A DNA stretch of 64,000 nt, from positions 558,001 to 622,000 of the forward strand of contig CAVZAA010000010.1 of NCBI GenBank assembly GCA_963773105.1, read 5' to 3'. The stretch is from Trebonia sp963773105. GTDB taxonomy: Bacteria > Actinomycetota > Actinomycetes > Streptosporangiales > Streptosporangiaceae. How positions within the stretch are numbered: position 1 is the first letter of the stretch; each line of letters opens with the position of its first letter. Positions 8,410-17,446 of the stretch are shown here, one piece after another. Below the pieces are notes generated by a model, which was not told the DNA's origin, made no database searches, and worked only from the letters and a program-made list of their open reading frames with translations. The translations under genes and the position numbers were made by a program.

Positions 8410-11376
8410 CTACCCCGCCGTCGGGCCCGAACCCGGGCCGGGGCCTGGGTTCGCGCGCAGGCGCGCGGCCAGCAGCTCGGCCAGGTGGGTGCCCTGGACG
8501 TCGGCCAGCTGGTCGAGCTGGGTGCGGCAGGAGAATCCGTCGGCCAGCACCGTCGCGCCGCCGGAAGTCTGGCCTACCGCCTCGCGGACGGCCGGGAGCA
8601 GGGCGGTCTCGGCCACGGCGACGGACACGTCGTAGTGCCCGCGCTCGACGCCGAAGTTGCCGGCCAGGCCGCAGCAGCCGCCGACCGCGTTGACGTTCGC
8701 GCCCGCGTTTTCCAGCAGTCTCTTGTCGGCGTCCCAGCCGAGGACCGCGTGCTGGTGGCAGTGCGGCTGGGCGACCCCGGTGACGTCGGACAGGTCCGGC
8801 GGGGTCCAGCCGTCGGTGGCGGTGAGCAGCTCGGCCAGGGTCTTCACGGCGCCGCGGAGCGCCTCCGCCCGGCGGTCGTGCGGTAGCAGCTCGGCCGCGT
8901 CGGCGCGCAGCGCGGCGGTGCAGGACGGCTCGAGGCCGACTACCGGGATGCCCGCGTTGATGGCCGGGCCGAGCTCGTCTAGCGTCCGCCTTAGCTGCCG
9001 TTTGGCCCCGTCCAGCTGGCCGGTTGAGATCCAGGTGAGGCCGCAGCAGACGTTTCTGCCGGTGATGCGGACTTCGTAGCCGGCCGCTTCGAGCACCTGG
9101 ACGGCGGCCTGGCCGACGTTGGGCGCGAACGCGTTCGTGAACGTGTCCACCCACAGCAGCACCGGCGTGCGGGCGTCGGCCGCGCTCGTGTCGCCCGCCG
9201 TGCGCTGCTGGTGGCCGGCCTGCGCGCGCTCCGCGAACCAGCGGCGGAAGCTCTGCGGCGCGAAAACCGGCAGCTCCCGCCGCTCGTCGATCCCGCCTGC
9301 GCGCTTGGCCAGGGCGGCGGCCGGCCCGAACCGCAGGGCCGCGTTCGCCAGCGCGGACGTCCAGCGCGTGCGCGACGCCAGCGACGCCCAGCGCGGCAGC
9401 CAGCCGAGCGCGTAGTGCGACGCGGGCCGGAGCTTGCCCCGGTACCGCTGGTACAGGGCCTCGGCCTTGTAGGTGGCCATGTCCACCCCGGCCGGGCAGT
9501 CGGTCGAGCAGCCCTTGCAGGCCAGGCACAGGTCGAGCGCCTCCGCCACCTCGGGCGACTGCCAGCCCGACGACACCAGCGAGCCGTTCGCCAGTTCCTG
9601 CAGCACCCGGGCGCGGCCCCTGGTGGAGTCCTTCTCGTCCCGCGTCGCCAGGTAGGACGGGCACATCACGCCGCCGGACCCGGTGTTGTCGGCCCGGCAC
9701 TTGCCGACGCCGGTGCAGCGGTGCACGGCGGCCGAGAAGTCGCTCTGGTCGGCCGTGTAGGCGAAGCCGAGGTTCCTACGCAGCGGCGCGGCCAGCGGGA
9801 CCCGCAGGTCCGCGTCGAGCGGGGCGGGATCGACGATCACACCCGGATTGAGCAGGTTGGCCGGGTCGAACAGCTGCTTCACCGCGCCGAACAGCCCGAT
9901 CGCGGTCGCCGAGTACATGGCCGGCAGCAGCTCGCCGCGGGCCCGGCCGTCGCCGTGCTCGCCCGACACCGACCCGCCGTAGGAGGCCGCCAGCCGGGCC
10001 GCGTCCTGGGTGAACGATCGCAGCACCGACGGCCGGTCGCGCAGCGGGAAGTCGATCCGCGCGTGGATGCAGCCGTCGCCGAAGTGCCCGTAGAGCAGCC
10101 CGTCGACGCCGTGGGCGGCCATAAGCGCCTCGAGTTCCCGCAGGTAGGCGGGAAGCGACTCCGGCGGCACGGCCGAGTCCTCCCAGCCCGGCCAGGCGGG
10201 CGCGCCGGCCGGGGTGCGGCCGGACAGGCCCGCGCCGTCCTCGCGGATGCGCCACAGGGCGGCCGCGGCCGGCCCGGTGATCACCGCGCTGTCCAGGCAG
10301 CCGCCGTCGGCCACGAGCTTGTGCGCGGCCGCGCGGGCCTCGTCCAGCGTGTCGCCTGCGGTCTCCGCGAACAGCCAGCCGCCGCCGCGGGGCAGGTCGG
10401 GCACCGCGGCCGGGCCGCGCCTGGTCCTGACCACGTCGACCAGCCGGGAGTCGAGGCCCTCGAGGGCGACCGGCAGGTGCGGCAGCAGCGCGGGCACCGC
10501 CTCGGCGGCGGACGCCATGTCGGCGTAGCCGAGGACGGCCAGCGCGGTCGCGCGCGGCGCGGCGACCAGGCGGACGGTGGCCTGCAGCGTCAGCGCGAGG
10601 GTGCCCTCGGTGCCGGACAGGAACTTGGCGACGTCGACGCCGTTCTCCGGCAGCAGGTGCTCGAGGGAGTAGCCGGACACCTGCCGGGTGAACCGCCCGA
10701 ACTCCGTCCTGATCGTGGCCAGGTTCCCGCCGACCAGGGCGCGCAAGTCGGTCAGGAGCGCCGCGCCGGCGGCGGCCGATTCCGGGTCGGCCGCCGTTGG
10801 TCCCCGGCCCGCGGTGAAGCGCGCGCCGGTGCCGGTGATGACGTCGAGCGCGATCACGTTGTCGGCGGTCCGCCCGTACCGCAGCGCCCGCGAGCCGCAT
10901 GCGTTGTTCCCGATCGCGCCGCCGATGGTGGCCCGCGAGTGGGTGGAGGGGTCAGGGCCGAATTGGAGTCCGTACGGCGCGGCGGCGGCGGTGATGTCGT
11001 CCAGCACCGTCCCCGGCTCGACCAGCGCCGTGCCCTGCTCCGGGTCAATGTGGAGCACGCGGTTGAGATGCCGCGACAGGTCGAGGACGAGGCCGGCCGA
11101 CAGCGCGTTGCCCGCGATCGAGGTGCCGCCGCCCCGGGTGACGATCGGCGCGTTCAGGTCGCGGCAGACGCCGAGGGCGGCGACGACCTCGTCGGCGCTG
11201 CGCGGGAACGCCACCACCGCGGGGACAACCCGGTAGTTGGAGGCGTCGGATGAGTACTCCGCCCGCCGTCTGGTCGCGGTCTCGACCTCCGCCAGCCCGG
11301 CCGCGCGGAGCACGACGGCCAGCTCCGCCTGGTTGACGGTCTTCCCTTGCGCGACGGCCGCCCTCGTGGTCACCAT
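8410..11376 (-). CDS. FAD- and Fe-S-binding oxidoreductase (D-lactate/glycolate dehydrogenase type)
   Basis: About 988 residues joining three modules. The N-terminal GlcD-like FAD-binding domain has 'APIVTRGGGTSIAGNALSAG' and 'ATIGGAIGNNACGSRALRYG', followed by the FAD-oxidase C-domain. Two 4Fe-4S motif regions come next ('CTGVGKCRADNTGSGGVMCP' near residue 555 and 'CLACKGCSTDCPAGVDM' near residue 625). The C-terminal heterodisulfide-reductase-like CCG domains contain 'NVCCGLTW' and 'GGCCGLAGNFG'. This architecture oxidises D-2-hydroxy acids such as D-lactate and passes electrons to quinone at the membrane. ATG 11376 is preferred (AGG nine bases upstream); GTG 11382 is possible. It is a single-gene unit. 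Confidence 0.9.
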   Translation of the reverse strand: MVTTRAAVAQGKTVNQAELAVVLRAAGLAEVETATRRRAEYSSDASNYRVVPAVVAFPRSADEVVAALGVCRDLNAPIVTRGGGTSIAGNALSAGLVLDLSRHLNRVLHIDPEQGTALVEPGTVLDDITAAAAPYGLQFGPDPSTHSRATIGGAIGNNACGSRALRYGRTADNVIALDVITGTGARFTAGRGPTAADPESAAAGAALLTDLRALVGGNLATIRTEFGRFTRQVSGYSLEHLLPENGVDVAKFLSGTEGTLALTLQATVRLVAAPRATALAVLGYADMASAAEAVPALLPHLPVALEGLDSRLVDVVRTRRGPAAVPDLPRGGGWLFAETAGDTLDEARAAAHKLVADGGCLDSAVITGPAAAALWRIREDGAGLSGRTPAGAPAWPGWEDSAVPPESLPAYLRELEALMAAHGVDGLLYGHFGDGCIHARIDFPLRDRPSVLRSFTQDAARLAASYGGSVSGEHGDGRARGELLPAMYSATAIGLFGAVKQLFDPANLLNPGVIVDPAPLDADLRVPLAAPLRRNLGFAYTADQSDFSAAVHRCTGVGKCRADNTGSGGVMCPSYLATRDEKDSTRGRARVLQELANGSLVSSGWQSPEVAEALDLCLACKGCSTDCPAGVDMATYKAEALYQRYRGKLRPASHYALGWLPRWASLASRTRWTSALANAALRFGPAAALAKRAGGIDERRELPVFAPQSFRRWFAERAQAGHQQRTAGDTSAADARTPVLLWVDTFTNAFAPNVGQAAVQVLEAAGYEVRITGRNVCCGLTWISTGQLDGAKRQLRRTLDELGPAINAGIPVVGLEPSCTAALRADAAELLPHDRRAEALRGAVKTLAELLTATDGWTPPDLSDVTGVAQPHCHQHAVLGWDADKRLLENAGANVNAVGGCCGLAGNFGVERGHYDVSVAVAETALLPAVREAVGQTSGGATVLADGFSCRTQLDQLADVQGTHLAELLAARLRANPGPGPGSGPTAG

Positions 11377-11404
11377 TCCCACAAGCCTAGTACGGTCGCG
11401 CAGG

Positions 11405-13000
11405 TTACCGGCGGCGGAAGACGTAGACGTCGTTGCGGGCGAAGATCTGCTGGTAGTGAGCGGTCGGGTAGAGCTCGGCGATGAAGGCTGGGATGCTGGC
11501 CGGGTTCGGGGTGTAGCCGCTGTCCTTGCCGTCGAAGACGATGTACTGGGTGAGCGGGTTGCCCGCGTTGCCGATCCAGAACGTGTCGGTGCGGGCGGCC
11601 AGGGACGCGAGCAGGTTGAGGGTGGTCTGCACGGTCGCGCCGTCGGGGACGAGCGCCATGGCGGCGTCGTCGACCGCCACGTGCGGGCTGATCCGGTAGG
11701 TCGAGCCCTGCCAGAGGCCGCTGACCGGGAACTGGAAGGCGAGCGCGACCGCGACCGCCGCCATCATCGGCGCGCCGTGCCGGGCCAGGCCATCCCGGAC
11801 GCTGCCGAGGAGGCCGAGCAGGCGGCGGGCGAGAACGCCGAGCAAACCGCCGAGCACGCGGTCAACCAGGTGCGGCCGGGCGCCGGGGCGGACGGCGCGC
11901 CACCGGGCGAGCGCCTCGACGGCGGCGATGAACACGATCGGCATCAGCGTCGCGTTGTAGTGCCAGTCGGTCCCCCAGTAGGCGGAGTTGGTCGAGACGA
12001 ACCTGAGCGCCAGGCTGGGCAGCGCGACCAGCGCGATCGGCGAGCCGACGGCCGCGAACGCGGTCGGCAGCAGCAGCATGACCACCGTCTGCAGCTTGAC
12101 CGGCCAGCCGGACGCCGCCTGCAGGACGAGCCCGCCGGCCGAGAAGCCCTGATGGCTGCCGACGACGCCCCCGTCCTTCCAGTAGTAATACTCGTGCATC
12201 GGGTTGAAGTGCGGGATGATCACCGTAATCGCCAGCACGGACCAGGTCAGGCCCCAGCCGAACAGCAGCGTGCCCCAGCCGATCCCGCCCGGCCTGGCGG
12301 CGGTCCCCGACGACATCGAGGAGATGCCGTCGAAGATGAGCAGCGCGCCAATCGCGGCGACCGTGAAGCCCTGGTCCTCCTTGAGGAACACCAGCGGCAG
12401 GGCCCACACCGCGGTCGCCCGCACCCGGCCGCGGACCAGCGCCGACAGCGAGAACGCGAGCAGCGGCACCGCCAGCGCGATCTCGTGGAAGTCGAAGTCG
12501 ATCATCTGCTGCAGGCCCCAGGAGAAGCCGTAGGCGAACCCGATCAGCCGCCCGCTCGGCCTTCCCAGCAGGAGCGAGGCGGCCGCCACGACCGGGAACA
12601 CCGACAGCGCCGTCAGCAGCGCCTGGAAGAACAGCAGCGTGCCGGCCGAGGGGAACAGCCGGAAGAACGGCGCCAGCACCGCCAGGCCGACCTGGAAGTG
12701 ATCGCCCAGCAGGTCGAACCCGGGCCCGCGCACGTCCACGATCGGCGCCCGCAGCAGCGACAGCTGCTTGACGTACTCGGTGTAGATGCCCAGGTCCCAC
12801 GAGGCGGGCGAGAGCTGCAGGAGCCGGAAGAGCGAGATCGCGAAGTAGGCGCCGAACACCAGCGACGCGATCGTCCACGCCACCGGGTCCCGCCAGACGC
12901 CCGGCCCCGCGTAGGCACGCTCCGCCCTGGTCGCGGGCGCGCGAAGAGAGTTCACGGCGTCCACGGCGGCCACGGCTCGCGGGCGGCGCTCCCCCAGCAC
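11405..13000 (-). CDS. DUF2079 polytopic membrane protein
   Basis: A 531-residue protein with about ten or more hydrophobic segments. It carries motifs of the DUF2079 family: 'WDLGIYTEYVKQLSLL', 'DLLGDHFQVGLAVLAPFFR' and 'MIDFDFHEIALAVPLLAFSL', with the conserved His and Asp residues predicted to face outward. The fold recalls membrane glycosyltransferases of the GT-C type, but no substrate is established. GTG 13000 is the first start; several GTG codons within 50 bp could also serve. It lies 17 bp after the end of an ABC-2 permease gene on the same strand and may belong to that transcription unit. Confidence 0.82.
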   Translation of the reverse strand: MLGERRPRAVAAVDAVNSLRAPATRAERAYAGPGVWRDPVAWTIASLVFGAYFAISLFRLLQLSPASWDLGIYTEYVKQLSLLRAPIVDVRGPGFDLLGDHFQVGLAVLAPFFRLFPSAGTLLFFQALLTALSVFPVVAAASLLLGRPSGRLIGFAYGFSWGLQQMIDFDFHEIALAVPLLAFSLSALVRGRVRATAVWALPLVFLKEDQGFTVAAIGALLIFDGISSMSSGTAARPGGIGWGTLLFGWGLTWSVLAITVIIPHFNPMHEYYYWKDGGVVGSHQGFSAGGLVLQAASGWPVKLQTVVMLLLPTAFAAVGSPIALVALPSLALRFVSTNSAYWGTDWHYNATLMPIVFIAAVEALARWRAVRPGARPHLVDRVLGGLLGVLARRLLGLLGSVRDGLARHGAPMMAAVAVALAFQFPVSGLWQGSTYRISPHVAVDDAAMALVPDGATVQTTLNLLASLAARTDTFWIGNAGNPLTQYIVFDGKDSGYTPNPASIPAFIAELYPTAHYQQIFARNDVYVFRRR

Positions 13001-13017
13001 CCCCGTAGCCTACCGGC

Positions 13018-13875
13018 TCAGACCAGCAGCAGCTTGGCGATGCGGCGTCCGGCCACCGCCACCCCGACGGCGCCGATCGCCGCCAGGTAGGCCGCTCGCC
13101 ATAGCAGGTCCCAGGACGGGGCGCCGAGCACCAGGTCACGCAGGATCACCACGCCCTGGTAGAGCGGCGTCCACTCCACTATCAGACCGATGACGGGCGG
13201 ATACACGTACAGCGGAAAGAACGTGCCGGAGAACAGGAACAGCGGCACCGAGACCAGCACCACGTACTCGAAGTCCTGCCAGGACTTCATGTAGGTGGTC
13301 AGGGCCACCCCGGCGGCGGCGGTGGCGAAGCTCACCAGGGCCGCGCCGGGCAGCGCGAGCACCGCCCAGGGGGAGATGATCAGGCCCATCGCGGCCATCA
13401 CGATCAGGAACGGCACCGAGTAGAGGATGCCGCGCAGCACCGCCCAGCCGATCTCCGACAGCGCCACGTCCTGCGCGCCCAGCGGGGTCGTCAGCACCGC
13501 GTCGTAGAGCTTGTCGAACTTGAGCCGGCCGTAGACGTTGAACGTCGAGTCGTTCAGCGCCCCGTTCAGGGCGGAGACGGCGAGCAGCCCGGGCGCGACA
13601 AAGTCGCGGTACGGCACCGGATGCCCGGTCGGACCAGTCACGGTGCCGATCAGCCCGCCGATGCCGACCCCGACCGAGAGCAGGTAGAACAGCGGCTCCG
13701 CGGCCCCGGACGCGACCACCAGCCACATCCGCCGGTAGAAGCGGGCGTGCCGCTCGATCAGGCGGATGCCCCGCGCCCCGGGCAGAGAGAAAAAGTCAAA
13801 GCCATCGGATGTCGAACGGACCGTTGGCTCGACGGGCACGGCCGGCGTCTCCTTCGCTTCCTGGCCGCTAGACAT
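13018..13875 (-). CDS. ABC-2 type exporter permease
   Basis: A 285-residue integral membrane protein with about six predicted helices and the ABC-2 signature region 'FSGTFFPLYVYPPVIGLIVE' that precedes the last helices in DrrB/NodJ-type permeases. It would form part of an efflux channel for a lipid, polysaccharide or drug-like compound. It is the last of three overlapping minus-strand genes: its ATG overlaps the stop of the preceding permease by 8 bp, so translation is coupled. It is similar in plan to that permease ('FSGTFFPLSRLPGWLQPI'), which indicates a heterodimeric pore. Confidence 0.9.
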   Translation of the reverse strand: MSSGQEAKETPAVPVEPTVRSTSDGFDFFSLPGARGIRLIERHARFYRRMWLVVASGAAEPLFYLLSVGVGIGGLIGTVTGPTGHPVPYRDFVAPGLLAVSALNGALNDSTFNVYGRLKFDKLYDAVLTTPLGAQDVALSEIGWAVLRGILYSVPFLIVMAAMGLIISPWAVLALPGAALVSFATAAAGVALTTYMKSWQDFEYVVLVSVPLFLFSGTFFPLYVYPPVIGLIVEWTPLYQGVVILRDLVLGAPSWDLLWRAAYLAAIGAVGVAVAGRRIAKLLLV

Positions 13876-14698
13876 AGAGCCGCCTGCGGTAGGTTCGGGC
13901 GCCCGCCCACAGGCCGATGGCGGTCATCGCGGCCAGGTAGCCGACGTGGATCGCGGCCGAGCCGGCCGTGACGGTGCCGACGCTGAGCGAGCGGCACAGC
14001 GCCACGCCGTGCCATAGCGGCGTCGCGTAGGCGATCGGCTGAAGCCAGCCGGGCAGCCGACTGAGCGGGAAGAACGTGCCGGAGAAGAGCATCAGCGGTA
14101 TCGAGCCGAACCTGATGAGGTAGTTCATCGGGGTGTGCGTCTGCAAGGTGACCGCCCAGGCCGCGACCGGCGCGGTGAACGCGAGGCCGAGCAGCACCGA
14201 GGCGGGCAGCAGCAGCACTCCCCACCAGGATCGGATGAGCCCGAAGGCGGCCATGACGACCAGGAAGCAGACGGCGTTCATCGCGATTCGCATCGTCATG
14301 AAGAGCAGATGGCCGCGGTAGATGTCGGCCGGGCGGAGCATGGTCGCCCGGGCCGCCACGTAAATCCGATTCCAGTGCACCGCGCCGAAGACCGGGAACA
14401 TCGAGTTGCTCAGCCCGGTGTTCATCGAATGAACAGCCAGCACGGCCGGGGCGACGAAGACCAGGTAGGGCACGCCGCCCAGCGAGGCGGTGCCGTTCTT
14501 GTCGACCAGCGAACCGAGGCCGTAGCCCATCGCGCCCAGGTAGAACAGCGGGCCGAAGACCGACGACCAGATCGAGGAGCGCCAGGTCCGCCGGTACGCC
14601 ACCAGCCAGCACCGGAACGCGCGGACGGACAGCTCCCACGAGCTGGGGAGCTTGTCCAAGGCGGTCGGGGAGGCGGCCCGTTCGGCAGTGAGGGACAT
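13868..14698 (-). CDS. ABC-2 type exporter permease
   Basis: About 276 residues with a cytoplasmic N-terminus ('WELSVRAFRCWLVAYRRTWR') and six hydrophobic segments. The conserved 'FSGTFFPLSRLPGWLQPIAY' stretch is typical of DrrB/NodJ-like ABC-2 permeases. Its ATG (14698) shares one base with the TAA of the ATPase gene, and its own end overlaps the next permease gene by 8 bp, so the three genes form one tightly coupled operon. The two permeases probably pair with an ATPase dimer. The substrate is unknown. The longer open frame upstream of ATG 14698 lies inside the ATPase gene and is not used. Confidence 0.9.
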   Translation of the reverse strand: MSLTAERAASPTALDKLPSSWELSVRAFRCWLVAYRRTWRSSIWSSVFGPLFYLGAMGYGLGSLVDKNGTASLGGVPYLVFVAPAVLAVHSMNTGLSNSMFPVFGAVHWNRIYVAARATMLRPADIYRGHLLFMTMRIAMNAVCFLVVMAAFGLIRSWWGVLLLPASVLLGLAFTAPVAAWAVTLQTHTPMNYLIRFGSIPLMLFSGTFFPLSRLPGWLQPIAYATPLWHGVALCRSLSVGTVTAGSAAIHVGYLAAMTAIGLWAGARTYRRRLYV

Positions 14699-15627
14699 TA
14701 GTCGATCAGGGTCCGGCCGGTGAGGCGGAGGAAGACGTCCTCCAGGGACGACCGGCGGACCAGCTCGGTGATCGGCTTTAGCCCGGCATCGTGCACGCGC
14801 TCGAGGAACGCGTCGCCGTCGGCCTCGTAGACGAGTATGCGATCCGCAGTCACCTCGGTCCGTTCGGGCGACAGGTCTTGGATCTTCTCCGCGGCTACCT
14901 CCTGCTCGTCCGGCGCGAACCGCAGCTCGAGGACCTCGGGGGTGGAGTAGCGGTTGATGAGCTCGCGCGGGGTGCCTTCGGCGGCGATCTTGCCGTGGTC
15001 CATGACCACGAGGCGGTCGCACAGCTGCTCGGCCTCGTCCATGTAGTGGGTGGTGAGGATGAGCGTGACGCCGCGCTGTTTGAGGCGGAAGAGGCGGTCC
15101 CAGACGACGTGCCTGGCCTGCGGGTCAAGGCCGGTCGTGGGCTCGTCGAGGATGAGGATCTCGGGGTCGTTGATGAGGCTGCGGGCGATGGTGAGCCGCC
15201 GCTTCATCCCGCCGGACAGCGGCTCGACCATGTCGCCCGCGCGCTCGGTGAGCTGAACGAAATCGAGCAGCTGGTCGGTCCGCTCGGCAATGAGCTTGCG
15301 GTTGAGTCCGAAGTAGCGGCCATAGACCAGCAGGTTCTCGCGGACGGTGAGCTCGGCGTCGAGGGTGTCTTCCTGCGGGACCACCCCGAGCCTGGCCCTG
15401 ATCGCGGCTCCGTCGCGGACGGGGTCGCCGCCGAGAATGGTAAGATTACCCTGCGTTGGCGGAGAGACACAGCCGAGCATACGCATCGTGGAGGACTTTC
15501 CCGCGCCGTTGGGGCCAAGGAAGCCAAACGCCTCACCTGCGAGCAGATCGAAATCAATTCCGTCCACTGCGGTGAAGCTACCGAAACGCTTCGTCAGTCC
15601 TCGGGCACGGACAAGTACTTCGGGCAC
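14698..15627 (-). CDS. ABC exporter ATP-binding protein (DrrA/NodI type)
   Basis: A 309-residue ATPase with one nucleotide-binding domain: Walker A 'GPNGAGKSS' near residue 39, Q-loop 'VVPQEDTLDAELTV', signature 'LSGGMKRRLTIARSL', Walker B 'ILILDEPTTGLDP' and the H-loop His in 'LILTTHYMDEAEQL'. The C-terminal 80 residues match the accessory domain of daunorubicin-resistance-type ATPases. It powers the two permeases encoded immediately downstream. GTG 15627 is the assumed start; only a distant AGG is seen upstream. The divergent gtrA-like gene starts 151 bp away, so promoters for both directions probably lie between them. Confidence 0.92.
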   Translation of the reverse strand: MPEVLVRARGLTKRFGSFTAVDGIDFDLLAGEAFGFLGPNGAGKSSTMRMLGCVSPPTQGNLTILGGDPVRDGAAIRARLGVVPQEDTLDAELTVRENLLVYGRYFGLNRKLIAERTDQLLDFVQLTERAGDMVEPLSGGMKRRLTIARSLINDPEILILDEPTTGLDPQARHVVWDRLFRLKQRGVTLILTTHYMDEAEQLCDRLVVMDHGKIAAEGTPRELINRYSTPEVLELRFAPDEQEVAAEKIQDLSPERTEVTADRILVYEADGDAFLERVHDAGLKPITELVRRSSLEDVFLRLTGRTLID

Positions 15628-15778
15628 CAGCGCAAGAATACCTGGCTTCTTGTGAGATTCCGAACGATTTTCTGGCCCTCCGGAGAGGCGAGTTAGGCGT
15701 CTAAGTAGGGTAGAGGCAGGTGTTGAAGGCGCTGCGGAGGCATGCGGGGCGCCCGGCAGGCGAGAGGAACTGAGCCAG

Positions 15779-16270
15779 TTGAGTCTGATCCGCGATTACT
15801 ACTTCCGGTTTCAGGTGCTGGTCCACGAGGTCGCCAAGTTCGGCGTCGTGGGCGCGATCGGGTTCGTCGTCCAGCTCGGCGTCCAGAACGCACTGCACTC
15901 GGGGGCCGGCGTCGGCGCCATCACCTCGGTGGTTATCGCCTACATCGTGGCCACCGTGGTGACCTTCATTGGCAACCGGCACTGGGCGTTCAAGCACCGC
16001 AAGGGCAAGGGCCTGCGGCACGAGACGATGATCTTCGTGCTGCTGAACTGCGTCGGCATCGTGATCCAGGTCGGCATCGTGGACCTGGCCTACTACGAGC
16101 TTGGCTACAAGAGCGGCCTCGCCTACAACCTCGCCACGATCATCGGGATCGGGCTGGCGACGATGTTTCGGCTGTACGCGTACCGCAAGTTCGTGTTCAA
16201 CAACCACCCGATGGCGGGCGACGGCGGCGAAGAGGCCGGGGAGCTCGCGGCCGCGTCGGCTGCCAAGTAA
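15779..16270 (+). CDS. GtrA-like membrane protein
   Basis: A 163-residue protein with four hydrophobic helices matching the GtrA family (PF04138): 'VAKFGVVGAIGFVVQLGVQN', 'VATVVTFIGNRHWAFKHRKG', and a last helix ending in 'MFRLYAYRKFVFN'. Family members are thought to flip or help transfer polyprenyl-linked sugars during cell-surface polysaccharide synthesis. TTG at 15779 is the start, preceded by GAGAGGAAC ten bases upstream. The ABC exporter is divergent. A link to polysaccharide export is plausible but not demonstrated. Confidence 0.88.
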   Translation: MSLIRDYYFRFQVLVHEVAKFGVVGAIGFVVQLGVQNALHSGAGVGAITSVVIAYIVATVVTFIGNRHWAFKHRKGKGLRHETMIFVLLNCVGIVIQVGIVDLAYYELGYKSGLAYNLATIIGIGLATMFRLYAYRKFVFNNHPMAGDGGEEAGELAAASAAK

Positions 16271-16301
16271 GGCTGTTTTCCCCGCTCGCCTCCGGGCGCT
16301 C

Positions 16302-17237
16302 CTAGCAGCCCGCCTGGTCGCGCGGGGCGATGCCGAGCGGGGCGGCCAATGCGGCCCTGGCCTGGGAGCTTGACAGGTCGCCGACCGCGACCATCCGCGC
16401 GATGACGTGCTCGAGCCGCTGACGGGCGCTGACCGGATCCGCGATCGGGTCGTCGAGCGACGGTGCGTTGACGACGCCCGCCAACATGGCGCCCTGGGTG
16501 ACCGTGAGGTCCGCAGGCGGGTGCCCGAAGTAGCCGCAGCTCGCCTGCTCAAGCCCGTAGTAGCCGTGCCCGTAGTAGGCGACCTCGGCGTACAGCGACA
16601 GGATCTGCGCCTTGGAGTAGGTGACGTTGAGCTTGAACGCGAGCATGACCTGCTTGAGCTCGGCGGTGAAGCCGGTCTCGGTCGGCGTGTAGAGCATCTT
16701 CGCGAGCTGCTGCTCGATGGTCGCGCCGCCCTGGTCCCTGCCGTTGCTGACCTTGGACCAGGCGACCCGGCTGACCGCGAGCACGTCCACCCCCGGCTCG
16801 GCGTAGAAGCGCTTGTCCTCGGTCGCGATCAGCGGCCGGGTGAAGTTCGCCGGCACCGGCGGACCCGGGTAGGCGATGCCGTGCTCCGCCGCCTGCGCTC
16901 GGGCCAGCTGGGTCGCCTCGCTGGCGGACGGGGTGGCGATCCACAGCACCCCGAATCCGATGACGACGATCAGGATGAGGACCGCGACGGTGATGCCGGC
17001 CCGCTTGAGGTAACGCCGCACGCGGCTCTTCTGCTGGCCTCCCGCCGCGGGCTTGCGCGGGGGCTGGCCAGACTGTGCCTCTGGTTGCGGAAGCGGCCGG
17101 GTGTTACCCATCGGGTCGATGCTAGCCGCGGGCGGGGACCAACCGGGTCCGGGATCGGTTGCTCCAGCGGTGCCTGGGATGTCGATCCGGCCGGCCGGCG
17201 ACGACGAGTTCAGTGGCGCCCGTCGTTGTCGTTTCAC
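16302..17237 (-). CDS. Monofunctional peptidoglycan glycosyltransferase (GT51)
   Basis: A 311-residue, single-pass membrane protein whose extracellular part is a GT51 transglycosylase domain without a penicillin-binding transpeptidase domain. Key motifs are 'IATEDKRFYAEPGVD' (catalytic Glu) and 'GGATIEQQLAKMLY', followed by 'YGHGYYGLEQASCGYFG' and 'TVTQGAMLAGVVNAPS'. It polymerises lipid II into glycan strands. The Pro-rich N-terminus is followed by a basic stretch and a hydrophobic helix ('AGITVAVLILIVVIGFGVLW'). GTG 17237 has an AGG nine bases upstream; ATG 17111 is an equally reasonable shorter start. Confidence 0.88.
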   Translation of the reverse strand: MKRQRRAPLNSSSPAGRIDIPGTAGATDPGPGWSPPAASIDPMGNTRPLPQPEAQSGQPPRKPAAGGQQKSRVRRYLKRAGITVAVLILIVVIGFGVLWIATPSASEATQLARAQAAEHGIAYPGPPVPANFTRPLIATEDKRFYAEPGVDVLAVSRVAWSKVSNGRDQGGATIEQQLAKMLYTPTETGFTAELKQVMLAFKLNVTYSKAQILSLYAEVAYYGHGYYGLEQASCGYFGHPPADLTVTQGAMLAGVVNAPSLDDPIADPVSARQRLEHVIARMVAVGDLSSSQARAALAAPLGIAPRDQAGC

Positions 17238-17293
17238 GGTGGTGCCTGAGATGCGCTAAGGTTAGGTCCGTTGGCCGGGATACCGGTTAGCAA

Positions 17294-17370
17294 CGGGACG
17301 TAGCGTAGCTTGGTTTAACGCGCCAGTCTGGGGGACTGGAGATTCGCGAGTTCAAATCTCGCCGTCCCGA
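17294..17370 (+). tRNA. tRNA-Pro (anticodon GGG)
   Basis: A 77-nt cloverleaf can be drawn by eye. The acceptor stem pairs CGGGACG (17294-17300) with CGTCCCG (17363-17369), with discriminator A at 17370. The D arm is GCGT/ACGC. The anticodon stem CCAGT/ACTGG holds loop CTGGGGG, placing GGG at 34-36, which reads Pro codons CCC and CCU. The T arm is GCGAG-TTCAAAT-CTCGC. CCA is not encoded. The gene is on the plus strand, upstream of a putative nuclease gene. Confidence 0.93.
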
Positions 17371-17446
17371 CCGCAATATGTTGACAGTAGCTTGTGTTTT
17401 TCGAACACAGGACTGGAATGTCGGTGCCGCAGGTTAGCCTGCGACC

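Noticed and set aside
9211..13090. Two long plus-strand open frames (680 and 617 residues) opposite the FAD/Fe-S oxidoreductase and DUF2079 genes
   Set aside because: Low-complexity Arg/Gly/Gln-rich shadows; the minus strand encodes recognisable full-length proteins.
8410..16270. Biosynthetic gene cluster around the ABC-2 exporter
   Set aside because: No synthase, ligase or tailoring enzymes nearby; GtrA, DUF2079 and GT51 are general envelope functions.
17294..17370. Group I intron inside tRNA-Pro
   Set aside because: The cloverleaf is continuous, with an unbroken anticodon loop; no insertion is present.
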